Shown: positions 1 through 7,818, numbered from the stretch's first letter. The stretch is DNA of 37,243 bases from Rhizobium sp. (GCA_002796995.1 PEKW01000013.1:1-37243), one strand, 5' to 3'. The notes: generated by a model not told the origin, from the sequence alone. Translations and numbers: made by a program.

Positions 1-63
1 TTCGCGATCCGCGAAGGCGGCCGTACCGTCGGCGCCGGCATCGTCGCCTCGATCATCGAGTAA
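1..63 (+). CDS. tuf: Elongation factor Tu, C-terminal end (partial)
   Basis: The first 21 codons of the window read as the end of a protein terminating in GAGIVASIIE and a TAA stop. This is the typical C-terminus of alphaproteobacterial EF-Tu, the GTPase that delivers aminoacyl-tRNA to the ribosome. The rest of the gene lies before the window. Its position directly upstream of rpsJ fits the usual str–S10 order. With only 20 residues visible, the call rests on the terminal motif plus synteny. Confidence 0.9.
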   Translation, partial: FAIREGGRTVGAGIVASIIE

Positions 64-77
64 TCGATTGACGAATA

Positions 78-138
78 GCCGGCGGCGGTGTATGTCGCCG
101 GCCAGAACAGAGTCGGATGGTGATTTCCATCATCCGAT
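78..138 (+). other. Two stem-loops in the tuf–rpsJ spacer
   Basis: Fifteen bases after the tuf stop, GCCGGCG (78-84) pairs with CGCCGGC (96-102). A second hairpin pairs 112-119 with 131-138, with one G·U pair, and is followed by a short pyrimidine run. Neither has a long T tract. They may be mRNA 3'-end stabilisers or weak terminators for tuf, acting ahead of the stronger hairpin at 208-231. Confidence 0.4.
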
Positions 139-207
139 TCTTGCGCTGCATTTTCCGATCAGCTCTTGCGATCGGTGCGGGCAGGGCACCTCATGCTCTA
201 TAAGTGA

Positions 208-238
208 CAGGGACACCCCGCGGTGTCCCTGTGATTTT
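208..238 (+). terminator. Intrinsic terminator between tuf and rpsJ
   Basis: CAGGGACACC (208-217) pairs perfectly with GGTGTCCCTG (222-231) around a four-base loop, and a T-rich run follows at 232-238. This is a textbook rho-independent terminator and separates tuf from the S10 operon, so rpsJ probably has its own promoter. A TATAAG at 199-204 could be a -10 element, which would put the hairpin at the start of the rpsJ transcript instead. No matching -35 was found, so the terminator reading is preferred. Confidence 0.7.
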
Positions 239-321
239 TGAAAATCAGGGGCCGGCCAGCAATTCGTAATTCACTGTCTCTGCGCATGCGAGACGCAAGA
301 AAAGAAACAAGGATAAGTCGA

Positions 322-630
322 ATGAACGGCCAGAATATCCGTATCCGCCTCAAGGCGTTTGATCACCGGGTTCTCGATGCCTCTACGCGGGAGATCGTCT
401 CGACCGCAAAGCGCACTGGTGCAAGCGTTCGCGGCCCGGTACCGCTCCCGACCCGCATTGAAAAGTTCACCGTCAACCGGTCGCCCCACGTCGACAAGAA
501 GAGCCGTGAACAGTTCGAAATGCGCACGCACAAGCGTCTGCTCGACATTGTTGATCCGACCCCGCAGACCGTCGACGCTCTGATGAAGCTCGACCTGGCT
601 GCCGGCGTTGACGTCGAGATCAAGCTCTAA
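322..630 (+). CDS. rpsJ: 30S ribosomal protein S10 (uS10)
   Basis: This encodes uS10, a small-subunit head protein that is also the NusE partner of NusB in antitermination. The 102-residue product is the standard family length and runs from MNGQNIRIRLKAFDHRVLD to DVEIKL. The ATG at 322 was chosen because AAGGATAAG lies just upstream and because the longer frame opening at 238 adds residues not found in S10. It is the first gene of the S10 operon, behind the terminator at 208-238, and a long 172-bp structured spacer follows before rplC. Confidence 0.97.
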   Translation: MNGQNIRIRLKAFDHRVLDASTREIVSTAKRTGASVRGPVPLPTRIEKFTVNRSPHVDKKSREQFEMRTHKRLLDIVDPTPQTVDALMKLDLAAGVDVEIKL

Positions 631-802
631 GAAGAATTCCGGCGAGAGCCGAAATAACAAGGAAGGTACGTGGCAAGTCCTGCCAACGACTTCTCGAAAC
701 GGGAAACCTGATAGTCCGGAAGGGCTTGAATGGAATCCTTAAACAAAGAGGCAAGCTTCGGGTTCTTCGGAACCTGGTGCGACTCTCAAGAGGAATGAAC
801 CA
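631..802 (+). promoter_or_regulatory. Structured rpsJ–rplC spacer, possible r-protein mRNA control region
   Basis: These 172 bp carry no gene, although neighbouring junctions are only 2-40 bp. They contain a small GGCA/TGCC hairpin near 672-683 and a GGTTC-TTCG-GAACC hairpin (761-774) with a stable UUCG tetraloop, 28 bases before the rplC start. UUCG hairpins are common RNA folding nuclei, so a folded leader is plausible. Ribosomal operons are often autoregulated by one of their products, but no known leader was recognised here. The regulatory role is inference. Confidence 0.35.
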
Positions 803-1444
803 ATGCGTTCAGGTGTGATTGCACAGAAAGTGGGAATGACGCGCGTCTACAATGACGCCGGCGAGCATATCCCGGTAACAGTTCTGCGTCTGGATAACGT
901 ACAAGTCGTTGCCCAGCGTACGACCGAGAAGAACGGCTACGTCGCCGTCCAGCTCGGCGCCGGCCAGGCGAAGGTCAAGAATACCTCGAAGGGCCTGCGC
1001 GGCCATTTCGCCGCCGCAAGCGTCGAGCCGAAGGCGAAGCTCGTCGAGTTCCGCGTCTCGGAAGACAACCTCATCGACGTCGGCACCCAGCTCACCGCTG
1101 GCCACTTCACCGCCGGTCAGCTGGTCGACGTGACCGGCACGACCATCGGTAAGGGTTTTGCCGGTGCCATCAAGCGCCACAACTTCGGCGGTCTCCGTGC
1201 AACGCACGGTGTGTCGGTTTCCCACCGTTCGCACGGTTCTACCGGTTCCAACCAGGATCCGGGCCGCGTATGGAAGGGCAAGCGCATGGCTGGCCACATG
1301 GGTCAGACCCGCGTCACCACCCAGAATCTGGAAGTCGTTTCGACCGATGAAGATCGCGGTCTGATCCTTGTGAAGGGTGCCGTTCCCGGCTCCAAGGGTT
1401 CCTGGATCATCGTGCGCGACGCCGTCAAGTCGGCAGCGAAGTAA
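803..1444 (+). CDS. rplC: 50S ribosomal protein L3 (uL3)
   Basis: uL3 binds 23S rRNA early in assembly and reaches towards the peptidyl transferase centre. The 213-residue product starts MRSGVIAQKVGMTRVYND, typical of rhizobial L3. It carries the conserved loop with GSNQDPGRVWKGKRMAGHMG, which contains the glutamine that PrmB methylates in E. coli. A GAGG motif precedes the ATG. It is followed after 12 bp by rplD. Confidence 0.97.
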   Translation: MRSGVIAQKVGMTRVYNDAGEHIPVTVLRLDNVQVVAQRTTEKNGYVAVQLGAGQAKVKNTSKGLRGHFAAASVEPKAKLVEFRVSEDNLIDVGTQLTAGHFTAGQLVDVTGTTIGKGFAGAIKRHNFGGLRATHGVSVSHRSHGSTGSNQDPGRVWKGKRMAGHMGQTRVTTQNLEVVSTDEDRGLILVKGAVPGSKGSWIIVRDAVKSAAK

Positions 1445-1456
1445 GGGAGCCACACC

Positions 1457-2077
1457 ATGGAATTGAACGTCACAACCCTCGAGGGCAAAGACGCCGGCAA
1501 GGTTTCCCTGTCGGATGCGATCTTCGGTCTCGACCCGCGCGAGGACATCCTCGCCCGCATGATCCGCTACCAGCTTGCCAACAAGCGTCAGGGCACCCAC
1601 AAGACCAAGACCCGCGCGGAAGTTTCGCGCACGGGCGCCAAGATGTACAAGCAGAAGGGCACCGGTCGCGCTCGTCACCATTCGGCACGCGCTCCGCAGT
1701 TCCGCGGCGGTGGTAAGGCTCACGGTCCGGTTGTTCGCAGCCACGCCCATGACCTGCCGAAGAAGGTTCGCGCTCTCGCCCTGCGTCACGCGCTCTCGGC
1801 CAAGCTGAAGTCGGAAGACCTGATCATCGTCGATCAGCTCGTTTCCGCCGAAGCAAAGACCAAGGCGCTCGTCGGCAACTTCGAGACCCTCGGCCTCACC
1901 AATGCTCTGGTCATCGGCGGTGCCGAGATCGACAGCAACTTCAAGCTCGCAGCCGCAAACATCCCGAACATCGATGTTCTGCCGGTTCAGGGCATCAACG
2001 TTTACGACATCCTGCGTCGCGGCAAGCTCGTGCTTTCCAAGGCTGCGGTTGAAGCTCTGGAGGAGCGGTTCAAATGA
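1457..2077 (+). CDS. rplD: 50S ribosomal protein L4 (uL4)
   Basis: uL4 is a primary 23S rRNA binder whose extended basic loop lines the nascent-chain exit tunnel. The 206-residue product has that loop, rich in Gly, Arg and Lys, around residues 55-95 (for example KQKGTGRARHHSARAP). A GGGAG ribosome binding site lies before the ATG. Its stop overlaps the start of rplW in an ATGA tetranucleotide, implying translational coupling. In E. coli L4 represses its own operon; no equivalent leader is obvious upstream of rpsJ here. Confidence 0.97.
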   Translation: MELNVTTLEGKDAGKVSLSDAIFGLDPREDILARMIRYQLANKRQGTHKTKTRAEVSRTGAKMYKQKGTGRARHHSARAPQFRGGGKAHGPVVRSHAHDLPKKVRALALRHALSAKLKSEDLIIVDQLVSAEAKTKALVGNFETLGLTNALVIGGAEIDSNFKLAAANIPNIDVLPVQGINVYDILRRGKLVLSKAAVEALEERFK

Positions 2078-2367
2078 CTGATCTTCGCCACTACGACGTG
2101 ATCGTCTCTCCGTCGATCACTGAAAAGTCGACCATGGTATCCGAACAGAACCAGGTCGTCTTCAACGTCGCCAAGGGTGCCAGCAAGCCGGAAATCAAGG
2201 CTGCTGTCGAAGCGCTCTTCGGTGTCAAGGTCACCGCTGTGAACACGCTCGTCCGCAAGGGCAAGGTAAAGCGTTTCCGCGGCTTCGCCGGCAAGCAGAA
2301 GGACGTCAAGAAGGCGATCGTCACGCTCGCCGAAGGTCAGTCCATCGACGTGTCGACGGGCGTCTGA
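2074..2367 (+). CDS. rplW: 50S ribosomal protein L23 (uL23)
   Basis: uL23 sits at the mouth of the exit tunnel and is the docking site for trigger factor and the signal recognition particle. The product is 97 residues, the normal length, with the family opening HYDVIVSPSITEKSTM and the basic central stretch RKGKVKRFRGFAGKQKDVKKA. The ATG overlaps the rplD stop by four bases, and rplB follows after 17 bp. Confidence 0.97.
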   Translation: MTDLRHYDVIVSPSITEKSTMVSEQNQVVFNVAKGASKPEIKAAVEALFGVKVTAVNTLVRKGKVKRFRGFAGKQKDVKKAIVTLAEGQSIDVSTGV

Positions 2368-2384
2368 GGTAGGGAACAAGAACA

Positions 2385-3221
2385 ATGGCATTGAAACATT
2401 TCAATCCGACCACGCCGAGCCAGCGTCAGCTCGTCATCGTCGACCGCTCCAGCCTCTACAAGGGCAAGCCGGTCAAGGCTCTGACGGAAGGTCTGTCCAA
2501 GAGCGGTGGCCGTAACAACCTGGGTCGCATCACCGCCCGCTTCATCGGCGGTGGTCACAAGCGCACCTACCGTCTGGTCGACTTCAAGCGTCGCAAGTTC
2601 GACGTCGAAGGCACCGTCGTGCGCCTGGAATACGACCCGAACCGTACCGCCTTCATCGCTCTGGTGAGCTATGCCGACGGCGAACAGGCCTACATCCTGG
2701 CTCCGCAGCGTCTGGCTGCCGGCGACAAGGTGATCTCGTCCGAGAAGGCTGTCGACGTGAAGCCCGGCAACACCATGCCGCTGCAGTCGATCCCGGTTGG
2801 TTCGATCATCCACAACGTCGAAATGAAGCCGGGCAAGGGCGGTCAGATCGCTCGTTCGGCCGGCACCTATGTGCAGCTGGTCGGCCGCGATGCCGGCATG
2901 GCCATCCTGCGCCTGAACTCGGGCGAACAGCGCCTGGTTCCGGGCTCGTGCCTTGCCACCATTGGTGCCGTATCCAACCCGGACCATGGCAACATCAACG
3001 ACGGCAAGGCCGGTCGTACCCGTTGGCGCGGCAAGACCCCGCATAACCGCGGTGTCGTCATGAACCCCGTCGACCACCCGCACGGTGGTGGTGAAGGTCG
3101 CACGTCCGGTGGTCGCCACCCGGTTTCCCCGTGGGGCAAGCCGACCAAGGGCAAGCGGACTCGCTCGAACAAGTCGACCGACAAGTTCATCATGCGCTCC
3201 CGCCACCTGAAGAAGAAGTAA
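2385..3221 (+). CDS. rplB: 50S ribosomal protein L2 (uL2)
   Basis: uL2 is a core 23S rRNA-binding protein needed for subunit association and peptidyl transferase activity. The 278-residue product is full length. It shows the conserved C-terminal segment MNPVDHPHGGGEGR, whose histidine lies close to the catalytic centre, and a basic tail. The ATG at 2385 follows a short purine-rich site. It lies between rplW and rpsS in the canonical order. Confidence 0.97.
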   Translation: MALKHFNPTTPSQRQLVIVDRSSLYKGKPVKALTEGLSKSGGRNNLGRITARFIGGGHKRTYRLVDFKRRKFDVEGTVVRLEYDPNRTAFIALVSYADGEQAYILAPQRLAAGDKVISSEKAVDVKPGNTMPLQSIPVGSIIHNVEMKPGKGGQIARSAGTYVQLVGRDAGMAILRLNSGEQRLVPGSCLATIGAVSNPDHGNINDGKAGRTRWRGKTPHNRGVVMNPVDHPHGGGEGRTSGGRHPVSPWGKPTKGKRTRSNKSTDKFIMRSRHLKKK

Positions 3222-3237
3222 GAGAGGTTAGTCAGAA

Positions 3238-3516
3238 ATGGCTCGTTCAGTATGGAAAGGCCCGTTTGTTGACGGCTATCTTCTCAAGAAGGCTGAGAAG
3301 GTTCGTGAAGGCGGTCGTAGCGAAGTGATCAAGATCTGGAGCCGTCGCTCCACGATCCTGCCGCAGTTCGTCGGCCTCACCTTCGGCGTCTACAACGGCA
3401 GCAAGCATGTTCCGGTCAGCGTCAACGAAGACATGGTCGGCCACAAGTTCGGTGAATTCTCTCCGACCCGGACCTATTACGGTCACGGTGCGGACAAGAA
3501 GGCGAAGAGGAAGTAA
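3238..3516 (+). CDS. rpsS: 30S ribosomal protein S19 (uS19)
   Basis: uS19 binds the head of the 30S subunit together with S13 and contacts the A-site tRNA region. The product is 92 residues, starts MARSVWKGPFVDGYLL and contains the typical segment HVPVSVNEDMVGHKFGEFSPTR split around its centre. An AGAGAGG element precedes the start. Only two bases separate its stop from rplV. Confidence 0.97.
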   Translation: MARSVWKGPFVDGYLLKKAEKVREGGRSEVIKIWSRRSTILPQFVGLTFGVYNGSKHVPVSVNEDMVGHKFGEFSPTRTYYGHGADKKAKRK

Positions 3517-3518
3517 CG

Positions 3519-3908
3519 ATGGGCAAGGCAAAAGCCGAACGTCGGCTGAAGGACAACGAGGCGCAAGCTGTTGCGCGCACGATCCGCGTCAGCCCCCAGA
3601 AGCTCAACCTGGTTGCTGCGCTCATCCGCGGCAAGAAGGTCGAGCGGGCGCTCGCCGATCTGGAATTCTCGCGCAAGCGTATCGCTGGCACCGTTCGCAA
3701 GACCCTGGAATCGGCGATCGCTAACGCCGAGAACAACCATGATCTCGACGTCGACCAGTTGATCGTGGCGGAAGCCTATGTTGGCAAGTCGATCACCATG
3801 AAGCGTTTCCACGCTCGTGGCCGTGGCCGCGCATCGCGCATCGAAAAGCCGTTCTCGCACCTCACCATCGTTGTGCGCGAAGTCGAAGCCAATGGGGAGG
3901 CCGCATAA
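3519..3908 (+). CDS. rplV: 50S ribosomal protein L22 (uL22)
   Basis: uL22 lines the exit tunnel through a long beta-hairpin and is a known site of macrolide-resistance mutations. The 129-residue product carries the conserved core VSPQKLNLVAALIRGKKVE and the C-terminal hairpin FHARGRGRASRIEKPFSH. Its TAA stop shares one base with the rpsC start, so translation of the two is probably coupled. Confidence 0.97.
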   Translation: MGKAKAERRLKDNEAQAVARTIRVSPQKLNLVAALIRGKKVERALADLEFSRKRIAGTVRKTLESAIANAENNHDLDVDQLIVAEAYVGKSITMKRFHARGRGRASRIEKPFSHLTIVVREVEANGEAA

Positions 3909-4639
3909 TGGGTCAGAAAATCAATCCAATCGGTTTCCGTCTGGGCATCAACCGCACCTGGGACAGCCGTTGGTTCGCCGACAACGCCGAATACGGCAAG
4001 CTGCTCCATGAGGATCTCAAGATCCGCGCTTACCTGATGGAAGAGCTGAAGCAGGCCGGCATCGCCAAGGTGGTCATCGAGCGTCCGCACAAGAAGTGCC
4101 GCGTCACGATCCACTCGGCTCGTCCGGGTCTGATCATCGGCAAGAAGGGTGCTGACATCGAGAAGCTTCGCAAGAAGCTTTCGGAGATGACGAACTCCGA
4201 AACGCACCTCAACATCGTTGAAGTGCGCAAGCCGGAAATCGACGCAACGCTCGTTGCCCAGTCGATCACCCAGCAGCTGGAGCGTCGTATCGCTTTCCGT
4301 CGCGCCATGAAGCGCGCCGTTCAGTCGGCCATGCGTCTCGGTGCCGAAGGCATCAAGATCACCTGCGCCGGCCGTCTCGGCGGTGCGGAAATCGCGCGTA
4401 CGGAATGGTACCGCGAAGGCCGCGTGCCGCTTCACACCCTGCGCGCTGACATCGACTACGGCGTTGCCGAAGCCGAAACCGCGTACGGCATCTGCGGCGT
4501 CAAGGTCTGGATCTTCAAGGGCGAAATCCTTGAGCACGATCCGATGGCTTCCGAGCGTCGCGGCATGGAAGGCGATGCGCAGGGTCCTGCAAGCCGTGGT
4601 GATCGTGATCGGGGCGACCGTCGCCGCGAAAACGCTTGA
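3908..4639 (+). CDS. rpsC: 30S ribosomal protein S3 (uS3)
   Basis: uS3 forms part of the mRNA entry channel of the 30S head and has helicase-related contacts with mRNA. The 243-residue product has an N-terminal opening MGQKINPIGFRLGINRTWDS and a KH domain with the GxxG loop in GLIIGKKGADIEK near residues 75-85. The C-terminal domain is followed by a charged Arg/Asp-rich tail. It overlaps rplV by one base, and a 37-bp spacer separates it from rplP. Confidence 0.97.
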   Translation: MGQKINPIGFRLGINRTWDSRWFADNAEYGKLLHEDLKIRAYLMEELKQAGIAKVVIERPHKKCRVTIHSARPGLIIGKKGADIEKLRKKLSEMTNSETHLNIVEVRKPEIDATLVAQSITQQLERRIAFRRAMKRAVQSAMRLGAEGIKITCAGRLGGAEIARTEWYREGRVPLHTLRADIDYGVAEAETAYGICGVKVWIFKGEILEHDPMASERRGMEGDAQGPASRGDRDRGDRRRENA

Positions 4640-4676
4640 TTAGCGCTGGCGAAAGATAAGTTCGGAGAATAAGAAA

Positions 4677-5090
4677 ATGTTGCAGCCAAAGCGTACTAAG
4701 TACCGCAAGCAGTTCAAGGGCCGCATCAAGGGTGTTGCCAAGGGCGGTTTCGACCTGGCATTCGGCGAGTTCGGTCTCAAGTCTCTTGAGCCGAACCGCG
4801 TCAACGCCCGCGAGATTGAAGCTGCTCGTCGTGCGATCACCCGCTACATGAAGCGTGCGGGCCGTGTCTGGATCCGGGTATTCCCCGACGTTCCGGTCAC
4901 CGCCAAGCCGACAGAAGTGCGTATGGGTAAGGGCAAGGGTTCGGTCGAGTACTGGGCCTGCAAGGTCAAGCCCGGCCGTATGATGTTCGAGATTGATGGT
5001 GTGTCCGAGGAAATCGCCCGCGAGGCGCTCCGTCTCGGTTCGGCCAAGCTCTCGGTCAAGACGCGCTTCGTTCAGCGCATTGCAGAGTAA
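4677..5090 (+). CDS. rplP: 50S ribosomal protein L16 (uL16)
   Basis: uL16 lies near the A site of the 50S subunit and helps position tRNA and release factors. The 137-residue product starts MLQPKRTKYRKQFKGRIKG, and it has the conserved PVTAKPTEVRMGKGKGS loop that reaches the peptidyl transferase centre. This matches the usual family length. It is followed after 11 bp by rpmC. Confidence 0.97.
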   Translation: MLQPKRTKYRKQFKGRIKGVAKGGFDLAFGEFGLKSLEPNRVNAREIEAARRAITRYMKRAGRVWIRVFPDVPVTAKPTEVRMGKGKGSVEYWACKVKPGRMMFEIDGVSEEIAREALRLGSAKLSVKTRFVQRIAE

Positions 5091-5101
5091 GGATCAAGCC
5101 C

Positions 5102-5302
5102 ATGAAAGCCGCAGACGTTCGCGCCATGAGCGCCGATCAGTTGAATGACGAGCTTGCCAAGCTGAAGAAGGAGCAGTTCAACCTGCGCTTCCAGAAGGCG
5201 ACCGGCCAGCTTGAAAAGTCTTCGCGTATCCAGGAAGTCCGTCGTGACATCGCGCGCGTGAAAACCATTGCCCGCCAGAAGGCGGCAGAAGCCAAGGCCT
5301 AA
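5102..5302 (+). CDS. rpmC: 50S ribosomal protein L29 (uL29)
   Basis: uL29 is a small helical-hairpin protein next to uL23 at the tunnel exit. The product is 66 residues, of standard size, with the signature KEQFNLRFQKATGQLE in the middle and an Ala/Lys-rich C-terminal helix. A ribosome binding site (AAGGATCAAG) precedes the ATG. It lies between rplP and rpsQ in canonical order. Confidence 0.96.
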   Translation: MKAADVRAMSADQLNDELAKLKKEQFNLRFQKATGQLEKSSRIQEVRRDIARVKTIARQKAAEAKA

Positions 5303-5316
5303 AGGACCAGAATAAT

Positions 5317-5553
5317 ATGCCTAAACGCATTCTGCAGGGCGTCGTTGTCAGCGACAAGAACGAAAAGACTGTCGTGGTCCGGGTCGAGCGCCGATTCGCT
5401 CACCCGCTTCTTCAGAAGACGGTTCGTCGTTCGAAGAAGTACAAGGCACACGACGAGAACAACCAGTACAAGGTTGGTGACGTGGTTTCCATCGAGGAAT
5501 GCGCACCGATCTCCAAGGACAAGCGCTGGACGGTCATCTCCGCCCACGCTTAA
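5317..5553 (+). CDS. rpsQ: 30S ribosomal protein S17 (uS17)
   Basis: uS17 is an OB-fold protein and one of the early 16S rRNA binders in the 30S body. The 78-residue product starts MPKRILQGVVVSDKNEKTVV and has the conserved VRRSKKYKAHDENNQYKVGD region. It ends the first run of tightly spaced genes. A 233-bp spacer containing a terminator-like hairpin then separates it from rplN, unlike the short spacing in most S10–spc operons. Confidence 0.97.
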   Translation: MPKRILQGVVVSDKNEKTVVVRVERRFAHPLLQKTVRRSKKYKAHDENNQYKVGDVVSIEECAPISKDKRWTVISAHA

Positions 5554-5623
5554 TTCGCAGAGTTTTGCGCCTGGCCCTTGCGCCAAGCGCAGAAATCTGT
5601 ATGAAGCAGGCCATTGGCGCAGG

Positions 5624-5653
5624 AACGCTCCGGCAACGGGCGTTCTTTTGCTT
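5624..5653 (+). terminator. Terminator or attenuator between rpsQ and rplN
   Basis: AACGCTC (5624-5630) pairs with GGGCGTT (5638-5644), with one G·U pair and a short GC extension at the loop. CTTTTGCTTT follows. The shape and position match a rho-independent terminator in the 233-bp gap between rpsQ and rplN. Since the genes beyond are essential, it should either leak (an attenuator) or be followed by a second promoter in 5660-5780. No clear -35/-10 pair was found there. Confidence 0.55.
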
Positions 5654-5786
5654 TGAGCGCACGGAAGGTCCTTAACCGGAAACCACCCTGGCAAGATCTT
5701 CTCGCGCGACGATAGAAATTACACATAAGCCGGAATAGGGGGCTTTTGAGCCCAACCGTTTCGGTACAACAAGAAGGCGACCTGAC

Positions 5787-6155
5787 ATGATTCAGATGCA
5801 GACTAACCTCGACGTGGCGGATAATTCCGGCGCACGTCGTGTCATGTGCATCAAGGTGCTGGGCGGCTCCAAGCGTAAATATGCTTCTGTCGGCGACATC
5901 ATCGTCGTCTCGATCAAGGAAGCTATTCCGCGCGGCCGCGTAAAGAAGGGTGACGTGATGAAGGCGGTTGTCGTGCGCACCGCCAAGGACATCCGTCGCG
6001 CCGACGGCAGCGTCATCCGCTTCGATAACAACGCTGCCGTTCTTATCGACAACAAGAAAGAGCCGATCGGCACCCGTATCTTCGGACCGGTTCCGCGCGA
6101 ACTTCGCGCCAAGAACCACATGAAGATCATCTCGCTGGCTCCGGAAGTACTGTAA
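5787..6155 (+). CDS. rplN: 50S ribosomal protein L14 (uL14)
   Basis: uL14 lies at the subunit interface, takes part in bridges to 16S rRNA and is a binding target of the silencing factor RsfS. The 122-residue product has the invariant opening MIQMQTNLDVADNSGARRVM and the conserved FDNNAAVLIDN and ELRAK segments. The start is supported by AAGAAGGCGACC upstream. It begins the second cluster (spc-type genes) after the long spacer. Confidence 0.97.
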   Translation: MIQMQTNLDVADNSGARRVMCIKVLGGSKRKYASVGDIIVVSIKEAIPRGRVKKGDVMKAVVVRTAKDIRRADGSVIRFDNNAAVLIDNKKEPIGTRIFGPVPRELRAKNHMKIISLAPEVL

Positions 6156-6167
6156 GGAGCCATGGCG

Positions 6168-6476
6168 ATGCAAAAGATCCGTAAAGGCGACAAGGTCGTC
6201 GTATTGACCGGTAAGGACAAGGGCCGTACCGGTGAAGTCATTCAAGTGATGCCGAAGGAAGACCGCGCGGTCGTGCGTGGCGTGAACATGGTGAAGCGTC
6301 ACCAGCGCCAGACCCAGACCGCAGAAGCCGGCATCATCAACAAGGAAGCTTCCATTCACCTTTCCAACCTCGCTGTCGCTGACAAGGACGGCAAGCCGAC
6401 CCGCGTCGGTTTCCAGGTCATCGAAGGTAAGAAGGTGCGTGTGGCCAAGCGTTCGGGAGAAGTGATCGATGGCTGA
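6168..6476 (+). CDS. rplX: 50S ribosomal protein L24 (uL24)
   Basis: uL24 initiates assembly of the 50S subunit and carries a KOW motif, visible as KIRKGDKVVVLTGKDKGRTG at the N-terminus. An ATG at 6162 gives two extra residues, but the GGAG at 6156-6159 is only two bases from it and is properly spaced for the ATG at 6168. The 102-residue form is therefore chosen. Its 3' end overlaps rplE by eight bases. Confidence 0.95.
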   Translation: MQKIRKGDKVVVLTGKDKGRTGEVIQVMPKEDRAVVRGVNMVKRHQRQTQTAEAGIINKEASIHLSNLAVADKDGKPTRVGFQVIEGKKVRVAKRSGEVIDG

Positions 6477-7026
6477 GGCAAAGTATGAGCCGCGGCTCAA
6501 GCAGGAATATGTCACCCGCATCCGCAAGGCGCTGCAGGAACAGTTCTCGTTCGCAAACGAAATGCAGATCCCGAAGCTCGACAAGATCGTGATCAACATG
6601 GGCGTTGGCGAAGCGACTGCTGACTCGAAGAAGCCCACCGTTGCAGCAGCCGACCTGGCTGCCATCGCTGGTCAGAAGCCGGTCATCACCCGCGCCCGCA
6701 ATTCGATCGCCGGCTTCAAGCTGCGCGAAAACATGCCGATCGGCGCAAAGGTCACCCTGCGCGGCGCTCGCATGTACGAATTCCTGGACCGCCTGATCAA
6801 CATCGCGCTTCCGCGCGTTCGCGACTTTCGTGGTCTGAACCCGAAGTCCTTCGATGGCCGTGGCAATTTCGCCATGGGCATCAAGGAACACATTGTGTTC
6901 CCTGAGGTCAACTACGACAAGGTTGATCAGATGTGGGGCATGGACATCATCGTTTGCACGACGGCAAACTCGGACGACGAAGCACGGGCTCTTTTGAAAG
7001 AGTTCAACTTCCCGTTCCGTCAGTAA
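6469..7026 (+). CDS. rplE: 50S ribosomal protein L5 (uL5)
   Basis: uL5 binds 5S rRNA in the central protuberance and contacts P-site tRNA. The 185-residue product shows the family motifs KIVINMGVGEA, TRARNSIAGFKLRE and FPEVNYDKVDQMWGMDI. The start lies inside the end of rplX with an eight-base overlap, a normal arrangement for coupled translation. It is followed after 33 bp by rpsN. Confidence 0.97.
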   Translation: MAEAKYEPRLKQEYVTRIRKALQEQFSFANEMQIPKLDKIVINMGVGEATADSKKPTVAAADLAAIAGQKPVITRARNSIAGFKLRENMPIGAKVTLRGARMYEFLDRLINIALPRVRDFRGLNPKSFDGRGNFAMGIKEHIVFPEVNYDKVDQMWGMDIIVCTTANSDDEARALLKEFNFPFRQ

Positions 7027-7059
7027 CCGTAACGACGAGCGTAGAAGAGGAACTTCGAT

Positions 7060-7365
7060 ATGGCGAAAACAAGCGCAGTTGAAAAGAACAAGCGCCGCCG
7101 CAAGACAGTTGCGCAGCATGCTGTGAAGCGCGCTGCCCTCAAGGCAACTATCATGAACCAGTCGCTTCCGATCGAAGAGCGGTTCAAGGCAACCCTGAAG
7201 CTGGCAGAACTGCCGCGCGATGGCTCCAAGACCCGCATTCGCAACCGTTGCGAAGTGACCGGTCGTCCGCGCGCATTCTACCGCAAGCTCAAGATGTCGC
7301 GTATCGCGCTTCGCGAGCTGGGCAATTCCGGCAAGGTGCCGGGCATTGTCAAGTCGAGCTGGTAA
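7060..7365 (+). CDS. rpsN: 30S ribosomal protein S14 (uS14), zinc-free type
   Basis: uS14 is a late-assembling protein of the 30S head next to S3 and S10. The product is 101 residues, the long form. It has only one cysteine, in NRCEVTGRPRAFYRKLKMSR, so the paired CxxC motifs of the zinc-binding version are absent. GAAGAGGAAC precedes the ATG. It sits between rplE and rpsH as in other proteobacteria. Confidence 0.97.
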   Translation: MAKTSAVEKNKRRRKTVAQHAVKRAALKATIMNQSLPIEERFKATLKLAELPRDGSKTRIRNRCEVTGRPRAFYRKLKMSRIALRELGNSGKVPGIVKSSW

Positions 7366-7377
7366 GGAGACGGGCAA

Positions 7378-7776
7378 ATGACGATGACTGATCCGTTGGG
7401 CGATATGCTCACCCGTATCCGCAATGGCGCTGCACGCCGCAAGAGCTCGGTTTCGACGCCGGCTTCCAATCTTCGTGCACGCGTTCTCGATGTCCTTCAG
7501 GCTGAAGGCTACATCCGCGGTTATTCCGAAGTTAAGTTTGACAATGGCAAGGCCGAACTGCAGATCGAACTGAAGTACTACGAAGGTGCTTCGGTCATCC
7601 GCGAAATCGGCCGCGTCTCCAAGCCGGGCCGCCGAGTTTATGTCTCGGTTAAGTCCATCCCGCAGGTCGCGAACGGCCTCGGCATTACGATCCTTTCGAC
7701 TCCGAAGGGTGTAATGGCCGATCACCAGGCTCGCGAACAGAATGTTGGTGGCGAGGTTCTTTGCTCGGTCTTCTAA
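7378..7776 (+). CDS. rpsH: 30S ribosomal protein S8 (uS8)
   Basis: uS8 binds the central domain of 16S rRNA and, in E. coli, is the translational repressor of the spc operon. The 132-residue product opens MTMTDPLGDMLTRIRNG and ends with the conserved GGEVLCSVF. An AAGGAGACGGGCAA site supports the ATG at 7378; a second ATG six bases on would remove two residues. No S8-binding mimic was identified in the rplE leader. Confidence 0.97.
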   Translation: MTMTDPLGDMLTRIRNGAARRKSSVSTPASNLRARVLDVLQAEGYIRGYSEVKFDNGKAELQIELKYYEGASVIREIGRVSKPGRRVYVSVKSIPQVANGLGITILSTPKGVMADHQAREQNVGGEVLCSVF

Positions 7777-7818
7777 GACTGAGCAAGGATCTCCCTAGCG
7801 AACAGACAGGATCAAAAC

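Noticed and set aside
809..1789. Long open frame on the minus strand across rplC and rplD
   Set aside because: It is antisense to two certain ribosomal genes, resembles no family and follows from GC-rich codon bias.
5550..6665. Minus-strand open frame across the rpsQ–rplN gap, rplN and rplX
   Set aside because: It runs antisense through conserved ribosomal genes and its residues match no known protein.
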